Source of the DNA: Frankiales bacterium
GTDB taxonomy: Bacteria > Actinomycetota > Actinomycetes > Mycobacteriales > SCTD01
Length of the DNA stretch: 5,037 nt
Direction of reading: 5' to 3'
Assembly: GCA_025965755.1 (NCBI GenBank)
Contig: JAOPWI010000009.1
Coordinates: forward strand, 1-5,037
Part shown: positions 1 through 5,037 of the stretch, piece by piece
Layout of the letters: the number at the start of each line of letters is the position of its first letter
Numbering within the stretch: the first letter of the stretch is position 1
The notes under the pieces: generated by a model
Seen by the model: the letters and a program-made list of their open reading frames with translations, nothing else
Databases searched by the model: none
What the model was told of the DNA's origin: nothing
Made by a program: the position numbers and the translations under genes

Positions 1-133
1 GGCCGCCCAGGGCGCTCACCAGCCCGCCGCCGCCGCGGCGCAGCTCCAGGCCGGCCGGCGCGCAGGGGTCGGCGCTGTCGGCGAAGCACACCGGGCCGCG
101 GTTGGAGGCCAGCAGCAGTCGGGCCCCCGTCAC
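1..133 (-). CDS. otsA: Trehalose-6-phosphate synthase (OtsA, GT20), N-terminal fragment
   Basis: Only the first 44 codons are in the window; the gene continues past base 1. Family members transfer glucose from UDP- or ADP-glucose to glucose-6-phosphate in the cytoplasm, making trehalose-6-phosphate for osmotic and desiccation protection. Seen: the peptide starts VTGARLLLASNRGPV and continues to RRGGGGLVSALGG. The SNRGPV strand and the RGGGGLVSAL glycine loop, which contacts the donor nucleotide-sugar, are the characteristic start of actinobacterial GT20 synthases. The GTG at 133 is chosen because a TACGAT -10 box (141-146) lies 7 nt upstream and no Shine-Dalgarno is visible, which fits leaderless translation. 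It is divergent from the genes to its right. A related GT20 enzyme, such as glucosylglycerol-phosphate synthase, cannot be excluded from so short a piece. Confidence 0.8.
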   Translation of the reverse strand, partial: MTGARLLLASNRGPVCFADSADPCAPAGLELRRGGGGLVSALGG

Positions 134-140
134 GCCGGTG

Positions 141-146
141 ATCGTA
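141..146 (-). promoter_or_regulatory. -10 box of the otsA promoter (leaderless)
   Basis: Read on the minus strand, the hexamer is TACGAT, a good match to the actinobacterial TAnnnT -10 element. Seven bases separate it from the GTG at 133, so the predicted transcription start coincides with the start codon. The -35 region (about 164-170) shows no good TTGACA match. Confidence 0.5.
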
Positions 147-156
147 GGAGCACTCG

Positions 157-184
157 CCCGGGTGATGCAGTCCCCGTCCGGGTG
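157..184. repeat. Short direct repeat CCGGGTG upstream of otsA
   Basis: The heptamer CCGGGTG occurs at 158-164 and again at 178-184, a 20-bp period (about two helical turns), next to and upstream of the otsA -35 region. It could be a regulator site, but a 7-mer in such GC-rich DNA may be chance. Apart from this repeat and the -10 box I see nothing else in 134-277. Confidence 0.2.
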
Positions 185-290
185 CTCCGATCCTGGTTGT
201 CGAGAGTGGTGAGACGGACATCGCCACGTCGCTCGTTCCGCATCCCGACCGAGGACCGGTCGCTGGCTGCGGGCACCGGAGAACTCCATC

Positions 291-548
291 GTGCTGGTCA
301 CCTATGTCGACCGCTGCTCTGCCTGCTCCTGCTCCTCTCTGCGGGACGAGGCCGGTCGCCGGCCCGTTCCCGGTCTCGGCGGGTGCGGTGAGTCGTGCCG
401 CTGCCACTGCCTGACCACGCCGGCCGTCAAGGTCGCCCGCGTCGGCGCCGCCTCGCTCGCCGGCGACGCGGGCCGGTTCCGCTTCTGGCGGCGCAGCCGC
501 CAGCTGATCTCGGCCGGCGAGCACCTGGTGCCGGTCGCCTCGCACTAG
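291..548 (+). CDS. Possible small cysteine-rich protein, 85 aa, unrecognised
   Basis: I do not recognise this protein. Support for it being a gene: a GTG start preceded by GGAG at 278-281 with 9-nt spacing, and about 92% G or C at third codon positions across 85 codons. The second half also has a natural composition, for example RFRFWRRSRQLISAGEHLVP. Seven cysteines cluster in the first 40 residues as CxxCxC (9, 12, 14) and CxxxCxCxC (32, 36, 38, 40), which could bind metal or form disulfides. No signal peptide or membrane segment is evident. It ends 39 bp before the SAM riboswitch and is divergent from otsA. The overlapping frames at 182-391 and 395-730 look like arginine/proline-rich shadows. 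It could still be a chance open frame, or a remnant of a larger gene, since the frame is open back to about 213. Confidence 0.42.
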   Translation: MLVTYVDRCSACSCSSLRDEAGRRPVPGLGGCGESCRCHCLTTPAVKVARVGAASLAGDAGRFRFWRRSRQLISAGEHLVPVASH

Positions 549-556
549 CCCTACAC

Positions 557-582
557 TTGCTCCGGCACCACAACTGCATACG
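557..582 (+). promoter_or_regulatory. Weak candidate promoter for the riboswitch-thrC transcript
   Basis: This is the only AT-richer patch between the small ORF stop (548) and the riboswitch (588). It contains TTGCTC at 557-562 and CATACG at 577-582, whose spacing (14 bp) is short. A -10 at 577-582 would place transcription start at about 588-590, right at the first base of P1, which is the main reason to propose it. Confidence 0.3.
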
Positions 583-587
583 CACCG

Positions 588-712
588 CTCATCCCGAGGG
601 GCAGAGGGACACGGCCCGACGACGCCCCGGCAACCAGCGTGAAAGCCCCGTTCGCGGGCGCCTCACGCCAGGTGCCAACTCCGTCCCGCACATGTCGTGC
701 GGGGAAGATGAG
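588..712 (+). promoter_or_regulatory. SAM-I (S-box) riboswitch aptamer
   Basis: The aptamer binds S-adenosylmethionine in the nascent mRNA leader. Seen: P1 is CTCATC (588-593) paired with GATGAG (707-712). The S-box core includes AGAGGGAC (603-610), GGCCCGACGA (613-622, kink-turn region), CCGGCAACC (627-635) and AGGTGCCAACTCC (670-682). P3 is GCGTGA (637-642) with TCACGC (663-668), capped by an inner CCCG-TTCG-CGGG hairpin. P4 is CCCGCAC (685-691) with GTGCGGG (697-703). The aptamer ends 14 nt before the ATG, leaving no space for an intrinsic terminator. The 3' strand of P1 overlaps the Shine-Dalgarno AGGAG (711-715), so control is probably by ribosome-site occlusion when SAM is high. The core motifs identify SAM-I rather than SAM-II or SAM-IV. 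Confidence 0.95.
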
Positions 713-726
713 GAGAGGCCTCGTAC

Positions 727-1989
727 ATGACTGCTCTGACCGTCCCCGCCGCCTTCGCCGGCTCGCCCGCCACCGGGCTGGTCTGCAAGGAGTGCCACAA
801 CACCGTTCCGCTGGCTCCCGTGCACGTCTGCGACCGGTGCTTCGCGCCGCTCGAGGTCGCCTACGACGAGGAGCGGCTGCGCCTGGTCACCCGGGCCTCG
901 ATCGAGGCCGGCCCGCAGACGATCTGGCGCTACGCCGGCCTGCTGCCGGCCGGACAGGACCTCGCGACCAGGGTGGACCTGGGCGCGGGCATGACGCGCC
1001 TGCGCGAGGCGCCGCACCTGGCCGCCGCGCTCGGCATGCGCAAGCTGTACGTCAAGGACGACAGCGGCAACCCGACCCACTCCTTCAAGGACCGGGTCGT
1101 CTCGGTGGCGCTGTCGGCCGCCCGGGCGTTCGGCTACACGACGGTCTCCTGTGCCTCCACCGGCAACCTGGCCAACTCGGTCGCCGCGCACGCCGCGCAC
1201 GCGGGTCTGACCTCGATCGTGTTCATTCCGAGCGACCTCGAGCAGGGCAAGGTCGTGCAGACGGCCGTCTACGGCCAGACGCTGGTGGCGGTCGAGGGCA
1301 CCTACGACGACGTCAACCGCCTCTGCAGCGAGATCGCGGAGAACGAGGACTGGGCGTTCGTCAACGTCAACGTCCGGCCGTACTACGCCGAGGGCTCCAA
1401 GACGCTCGGCTACGAGGTGGCCGAGCAGCTCGGCTGGCGGCTGCCTGAGCAGGTCGTCATTCCGATGGCCTCCGGCTCGCTGCTCACCAAGGTCGACAAG
1501 GCCTTCGGCGAGCTGACGCGGCTCGGGCTGGTCGAGCCGTCGGACTACCGCGTGTTCGGCGCGCAGGCCACCGGATGCTCGCCGATCGCCACCGCCTTCG
1601 AGAACGGCTGGGACGTCGTCAAGCCGGTCAAGCCGTCGACCATCGCCAAGTCGCTGGCCATCGGCAACCCGGCCGACGGGCCGTACGCGCTGGACACCGT
1701 CCGCCGCACCGGCGGCGCGATGGGCCACGTCTCCGACGAGGAGGTCGTGGAGGGCATCCGCCTGCTCGCGTCGACCGAGGGGGTCTTCGCCGAGACGGCC
1801 GGCGGCGTCACCGTCGCAACCCTGCGCCAGCTGCTGCGCGCCGGCCTGGTCGACCCCGACGCCGAGACGGTGCTCTACAACACCGGCGACGGCCTGAAGA
1901 CCATCGACGCGGTGGCCGGGGTCGTCGGTCCGACCGCGACCATCGCGCCGTCGTACGCCGCCTTCGCCAAGACCGGTCTCGCCGACTAG
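727..1989 (+). CDS. thrC: Threonine synthase family PLP enzyme (ThrC; candidate MetM-type homocysteine synthase)
   Basis: A 420-residue fold-type II PLP enzyme. Classical ThrC converts O-phosphohomoserine to threonine and phosphate in the cytosol. Seen: an N-terminal zinc-ribbon-like CxxC-x11-CxxC (C20, C23, C35, C38), the PLP-lysine motif SFKD with K121, the substrate loop STGN (144-147), and a phosphate-binding GSLL loop (250-253). The length fits the long actinobacterial form with this ribbon. The ATG at 727 follows AGGAGAGG (711-718), which abuts the riboswitch P1 helix. SAM-repressed expression is unusual for a threonine gene. I recall that Streptomyces MetM, a ThrC homologue, makes homocysteine from O-phosphohomoserine with the sulfur carrier MetO, and SAM control would suit that role. 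No MetO-like gene (small, ending GlyGly) follows here. The family assignment is firm; the choice between threonine and homocysteine synthesis is open. Confidence 0.93.
   Translation: MTALTVPAAFAGSPATGLVCKECHNTVPLAPVHVCDRCFAPLEVAYDEERLRLVTRASIEAGPQTIWRYAGLLPAGQDLATRVDLGAGMTRLREAPHLAAALGMRKLYVKDDSGNPTHSFKDRVVSVALSAARAFGYTTVSCASTGNLANSVAAHAAHAGLTSIVFIPSDLEQGKVVQTAVYGQTLVAVEGTYDDVNRLCSEIAENEDWAFVNVNVRPYYAEGSKTLGYEVAEQLGWRLPEQVVIPMASGSLLTKVDKAFGELTRLGLVEPSDYRVFGAQATGCSPIATAFENGWDVVKPVKPSTIAKSLAIGNPADGPYALDTVRRTGGAMGHVSDEEVVEGIRLLASTEGVFAETAGGVTVATLRQLLRAGLVDPDAETVLYNTGDGLKTIDAVAGVVGPTATIAPSYAAFAKTGLAD
1986..1989. other. Shared CTAG: overlapping stop codons of convergent genes
   Basis: The palindrome CTAG supplies TAG to the plus-strand thrC (1987-1989) and TAG to the minus-strand gene (1986-1988). 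The convergent genes therefore overlap by 4 bp, with no space between them for a dedicated bidirectional terminator. Confidence 0.85.
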
Positions 1990-2882
1990 GTCCGGCCGCG
2001 CTGGCGAGGTCCGGCCGCTGACGAGGGCCGGCCGGGCAGGACGTCGATGTGGACGTGGTCCAGGTGAGCGCGCACGGCGGGGTCGCCGCCGCCGGCCGGG
2101 ACCCGGTAGCTGCGCCAGCCCTCGGAGGCCTGCGCGACCGTCCAGATGCGCCGGTCGAAGATCACGGTGGCCAGGCCGAGTGACGAGGCGTGGGCGACGG
2201 CCCACTGGGCGGCCACCCACCCCCGCCGGCGGTTGTCCGGCGTGAGAGGGCGGAAGAAGACGTCGACGGCGCGCCCCTCGTAGTGCGCTGAGCCGGCGAT
2301 GTGGCCGGTACGCACGCCGCCCGGAGCGAAGCCCCCGACCGGCGGGCCGCCGAACACGAGGTCGACCTGCTCGAGCACCCTGGCGGCCCGGGGCGTGAGG
2401 CCGGCCGGGCCCTCCGGCTCCGGCGACGCCGGCGGCACGTCAGGAGCGCAGCTCAGCCGCGAGGATCCATGGCCGAGCAGGGCCCGGGCCAGGGCCAGGT
2501 CGGCCGCGCCCGGGCGGGCGGCGGGCGGAACCCGGGCGAGGGCGTCCACCGCGCGCCCGGCGGTGTCGCCGTCGCGCGCCGTCCGCACGGCCACGGCCAG
2601 CCTGGTCGCCGGAACCCCGTCGCGCAGGGCGACTCCGGCCAGCGTCGTCACGCGCTCGGCCTGCTCCGCCGACAGGTCCTGCACGGCTCCGGAGACGACC
2701 AGCGAGCAGTCCGGGTCCGGGTCCAGGACCTGCGTGCCGACGGCCACGGCCGTGAGGAGTGCCACACCGGCGGCCAGAGCCGTTCGCCGCCCGCGTCGCA
2801 CGCCCCGTTCAACGGCGCCGGGCGCCGCGCCGTTCCCGCCGCTCGCGGCCGAAACCTTCCGGCAACGCCAGTCGACCGTCAC
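1986..2882 (-). CDS. Membrane-anchored/secreted protein with a C-terminal zinc-peptidase-like (M15/VanY-like) domain
   Basis: A 298-residue protein from the GTG at 2882. Seen: an arginine-rich N-terminus (RRGRR, 29-33), then one hydrophobic segment (about 34-52), which suggests a signal anchor or signal peptide and an extracytoplasmic location. A helical, Ala-rich region between C59 and C145 (possible disulfide) and a Pro-rich linker (148-160) follow. The C-terminal domain (about 160-285) contains HYEGRAVD (H200, D207) and HLDHVHID (H273, H276, H278). An HxxGxAxD plus HxDHxH arrangement is typical of M15-like D,D-peptidase folds and of the actinobacterial ARB_07466-type C-terminal domain. A role in peptidoglycan turnover is inference. 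The start is uncertain: no Shine-Dalgarno precedes 2882, and the in-frame GTG at 2801 would give a shorter protein beginning VRRGRRTALAAG, a more typical export signal. Its 3' end overlaps thrC by 4 bp. Confidence 0.82.
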   Translation of the reverse strand: MTVDWRCRKVSAASGGNGAAPGAVERGVRRGRRTALAAGVALLTAVAVGTQVLDPDPDCSLVVSGAVQDLSAEQAERVTTLAGVALRDGVPATRLAVAVRTARDGDTAGRAVDALARVPPAARPGAADLALARALLGHGSSRLSCAPDVPPASPEPEGPAGLTPRAARVLEQVDLVFGGPPVGGFAPGGVRTGHIAGSAHYEGRAVDVFFRPLTPDNRRRGWVAAQWAVAHASSLGLATVIFDRRIWTVAQASEGWRSYRVPAGGGDPAVRAHLDHVHIDVLPGRPSSAAGPRQRGRT

Positions 2883-2946
2883 TGCGGGTGAGCAGCTTGT
2901 CGCGCATCAGTGCGACGGGCCCGGGCACAGAGCCGCCGACAAGAAC

Positions 2947-2967
2947 GCGCCCCCTTCACCGGGGCGC
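2947..2967 (+). promoter_or_regulatory. Leader hairpin before the small exported protein gene
   Basis: GCGCCCC (2947-2953) pairs with GGGGCGC (2961-2967) around a 7-nt loop, just 5 nt before the GGAGGAG ribosome site (2973-2979). It could be a 5' leader structure affecting translation or stability. No TAnnnT-type -10 box is visible in 2883-2984 on either strand, so the promoters of the two divergent genes remain unidentified. Confidence 0.35.
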
Positions 2968-2984
2968 TCGATGGAGGAGACCAC

Positions 2985-3284
2985 ATGCGCAGAGCACTCG
3001 CTAGTGCTGGATTCGTCGGGGCGCTCGCTCTGACGCCGCTGGCCGTCGCTGTCCCGGCCTACGCCGCCGCGCCGGCCGCCCCCGTCGTCGCTTCGCAGGA
3101 CAGCGTGGACGTCGACGAGCCGCTCGCCCAGGACGGCCAGGACGACAGCGGCAAGTACGGCCTGATCGGGCTCTCCGGCCTGCTGGGGCTGTTCGGCTAC
3201 AAGAAGTACAAGGACCACCGCGCCGCGCAGGACACCCGCGTCGGAGGCGTCGACACCGACGGCACCGGCTCGCAGCGCCTCTAG
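2985..3284 (+). CDS. Small exported protein with (Y)GxxGxxGxxG segment, WGxxGxxG-like, 99 aa
   Basis: The ATG at 2985 is chosen because GGAGGAG (2973-2979) lies 5 nt upstream and because it gives a clean signal peptide; the longer frame from 2910 lacks one. Seen: MRRA, then a hydrophobic stretch ending AVPAYA, with likely signal peptidase I cleavage after residue 27. An acidic spacer (39-56) follows, then Y58-G59 with glycines every third residue (59, 62, 65, 68, 71) in a hydrophobic run, the basic patch YKKYK (72-76), and a hydrophilic tail to residue 99. This resembles the small bacterial WGxxGxxG proteins, whose function I do not know. A membrane-inserted or sorting segment is plausible. 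It is 44 bp upstream of a paralogue, probably in one transcript. Confidence 0.82.
   Translation: MRRALASAGFVGALALTPLAVAVPAYAAAPAAPVVASQDSVDVDEPLAQDGQDDSGKYGLIGLSGLLGLFGYKKYKDHRAAQDTRVGGVDTDGTGSQRL
2993..3008. repeat. CIRCE-like but short-spaced inverted repeat inside the small gene
   Basis: AGCACT (2993-2998) and AGTGCT (3003-3008) are perfect inverted arms separated by 4 nt, in codons 3-8 of the small exported protein gene. The arms match the core of the CIRCE operator, but CIRCE needs 11 nt between these core arms, so HrcA binding is doubtful. In RNA it could form a 6-bp hairpin near the start codon. Confidence 0.25.
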
Positions 3285-3328
3285 ACCTCGTCCCCCCTCT
3301 TCCCCCAGCCTCTCGAAGGAGAACTGAC

Positions 3329-3577
3329 ATGCGCAAGACCCTGGCCGTCGTGGCCCTCAGCACCGCGCTCACCGGCGGCACCGCCGCCCTGGCCACCTCG
3401 GCGTACGCCGCTCCCGTGACCGCGGGCGCCGTCGCCGCGCAGCAGAGCAGCACCGACAACGACCAGTCGGAGAGCGACAAGACCGGCCTGTGGGGCCTGC
3501 TCGGCCTGCTCGGCCTGGCCGGGCTGGCCAAGCGCAAGGAGCACACGGACACGCACAGCACCACCACGCGCCGCTAG
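3329..3577 (+). CDS. Small exported WGxxGxxG protein, 82 aa, paralogue of the preceding gene
   Basis: The ATG at 3329 follows GAAGGAG (3315-3321) with 7-nt spacing. Seen: MRKT, then a hydrophobic stretch ending TSAYA with likely signal peptide cleavage after residue 27, and a Ser/Asp/Glu/Gln-rich spacer (38-51). The segment W55-G56 with glycines at 56, 59, 62 and 65 in a Leu-rich run comes next, then KRKE (68-71) and a short polar tail. The architecture is the same as the upstream neighbour (signal peptide, acidic spacer, aromatic-GxxGxxGxxG, basic patch), so the two are probably tandem duplicates in one operon. The pattern fits the WGxxGxxG protein group. The stretch is just long enough to span a membrane, and the basic residues after it recall C-terminal sorting signals. 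A glycine-zipper peptide with membrane activity is another possibility. Function unknown. Confidence 0.85.
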   Translation: MRKTLAVVALSTALTGGTAALATSAYAAPVTAGAVAAQQSSTDNDQSESDKTGLWGLLGLLGLAGLAKRKEHTDTHSTTTRR

Positions 3578-3587
3578 ACCGCGCGCA

Positions 3588-3622
3588 CACGAGGCCGGGA
3601 CGCCCTGCGTCCCGGCCTCGTG
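3588..3622 (+). terminator. Strong hairpin terminator after the small-protein pair
   Basis: A perfect 16-bp stem (3588-3603 with 3607-3622, CACGAGGCCGGGACGC on the left arm) has a 3-nt loop and starts 10 nt after the stop codon at 3575-3577. There is no U-tract, as is common for actinobacterial terminators. It separates the small-protein operon from the groEL promoter 14 nt further on. Confidence 0.85.
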
Positions 3623-3635
3623 GCGTTCCCGCGCG

Positions 3636-3662
3636 CTTGCACTCTCAGGGGTCGAGTGCTAA
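3636..3662. promoter_or_regulatory. CIRCE operator 1 (HrcA binding site)
   Basis: The left arm CTTGCACTC (3636-3644) and right arm GAGTGCTAA (3654-3662) are separated by 9 nt, matching the CIRCE consensus TTAGCACTC-N9-GAGTGCTAA with two mismatches in the left arm. HrcA represses heat-shock chaperonin genes through this element. Its arms contain the promoter -35 and overlap the -10, so bound HrcA would block RNA polymerase. Confidence 0.93.
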
Positions 3663-3665
3663 CAA
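3637..3665 (+). promoter_or_regulatory. groEL promoter, embedded in CIRCE 1
   Basis: TTGCAC (3637-3642) and TAACAA (3660-3665) are separated by exactly 17 bp, which suits a housekeeping sigma factor. Transcription should start near 3671-3673, giving a leader of about 125 nt that begins inside CIRCE 2. Confidence 0.65.
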
Positions 3666-3669
3666 GGAC

Positions 3670-3696
3670 GTAGCACTCCGACGTGCAGAGTGCCAG
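3670..3696. promoter_or_regulatory. CIRCE operator 2 (HrcA binding site)
   Basis: GTAGCACTC (3670-3678), a 9-nt spacer and GAGTGCCAG (3688-3696) match CIRCE with one mismatch in the left arm and two in the right. It lies 34 bp centre to centre from CIRCE 1, about three helical turns, so two HrcA dimers could sit on the same DNA face. It covers the predicted transcription start. Confidence 0.88.
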
Positions 3697-3707
3697 TTCA
3701 CTGGCAC
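3690..3707. repeat. Inverted repeat overlapping the right arm of CIRCE 2
   Basis: GTGCCAG (3690-3696) and CTGGCAC (3701-3707) are perfect 7-bp arms around TTCA. The left arm coincides with most of the right arm of CIRCE 2, and two of that arm's deviations from consensus are exactly what make this repeat pair. It could be an RNA hairpin near the 5' end of the groEL mRNA or another protein site. Confidence 0.5.
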
Positions 3708-3717
3708 GTGCGAGGTT

Positions 3718-3764
3718 CCCTGGGTGAGGCCGGAAGTCCGGTCGTCCGTCGCGGGCACCCAGGG
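3718..3764 (+). promoter_or_regulatory. Stem-loop in the groEL 5' leader
   Basis: CCCTGGGTG (3718-3726) pairs perfectly over 9 bp with CACCCAGGG (3756-3764), enclosing a 29-nt apical region that holds a small CCGG/CCGG helix around 3730-3741. It ends 17 nt before the GGAGGA ribosome site. It may stabilise the heat-shock mRNA; I see no clear pairing to the Shine-Dalgarno, so a thermometer role is not shown. Confidence 0.5.
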
Positions 3765-3796
3765 GCCAGCACGCCCGACCGGGAGGATCCACCAGC

Positions 3797-5037
<1,241 letters not shown>

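Noticed and set aside
182..391. 69-aa open frame overlapping the cysteine-rich ORF
   Set aside because: Ser/Arg-rich low-complexity translation, no convincing ribosome site, and worse third-position bias than the 291-548 frame.
589..2220. Long minus-strand open frame (543 codons) antisense to thrC
   Set aside because: Its composition (Arg/Gly/Asp/Val-rich with no recognisable motif) is typical of a mirror frame in high-GC DNA. The plus strand carries a complete, motif-verified ThrC-family enzyme plus a riboswitch.
2896..2943. Inverted repeat CTTGTC (2896-2901) / GACAAG (2938-2943) and GTCGC/GCGAC (2899-2916)
   Set aside because: Short arms in GC-rich intergenic DNA; I checked for a riboswitch such as the c-di-AMP type seen before cell-wall genes and found no matching core motifs.
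2910..2984. Upstream extension of the first small exported protein to a GTG at 2910
   Set aside because: It would place 25 hydrophilic residues before the signal peptide and ignore the strong GGAGGAG placed 5 nt before the ATG at 2985.
2299..3033. Plus-strand open frames across the peptidase-like gene
   Set aside because: They are Ala/Arg/Pro-rich antisense frames without domain motifs. The minus-strand frame carries a membrane segment and the HxxGxAxD/HxDHxH residues.
3281..3567. Minus-strand open frames over the small WGxxGxxG genes
   Set aside because: Arg/Pro/Cys-rich antisense shadows. The plus-strand frames have strong ribosome sites, signal peptides and a shared architecture.

Overview
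The window is very GC-rich, with third codon positions almost entirely G or C. It carries actinobacterial hallmarks: a GroEL2/Hsp65-type chaperonin without an adjacent groES, tandem CIRCE operators, and trehalose-phosphate synthase and threonine-synthase-like genes. This points to a free-living actinobacterium; from memory, several of these genes lie near each other in Streptomyces as well. A finer assignment cannot be supported from the sequence alone.

Left part (1-133, minus): the first 44 codons of an OtsA-type trehalose-6-phosphate synthase. A TAnnnT -10 box sits exactly where it would give a leaderless transcript starting at the GTG codon. The 134-587 interval holds this promoter and a possible small cysteine-rich gene (291-548, plus) that I do not recognise.

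Centre (588-1989, plus): a well-formed SAM-I (S-box) riboswitch, whose closing P1 helix runs into the Shine-Dalgarno, precedes a long-form, zinc-ribbon-bearing threonine synthase homologue. SAM control is odd for a plain threonine gene. It fits the Streptomyces MetM enzyme, a ThrC homologue that turns O-phosphohomoserine into homocysteine using a sulfur carrier protein (MetO). No MetO-like gene follows. Instead a convergent gene ends on the same CTAG tetranucleotide. That gene (1986-2882, minus) encodes a membrane-anchored or secreted protein with a C-terminal domain resembling zinc D,D-peptidases.

Right part (2985-5037, plus): two tandem small exported proteins, each with a signal peptide and a (W/Y)GxxGxxGxxG glycine-repeat hydrophobic segment followed by basic residues, form a probable two-gene operon closed by a strong 16-bp terminator hairpin. 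Immediately after come two CIRCE operators, the first superimposed on a -35/-10 promoter, a structured 5' leader, and groEL, which runs off the window end.

The most interesting points are the SAM-riboswitch/ThrC-like pairing (candidate methionine rather than threonine biosynthesis), the paired glycine-repeat proteins of unknown function, and the compact HrcA-controlled groEL promoter with a third inverted repeat overlapping the second CIRCE.
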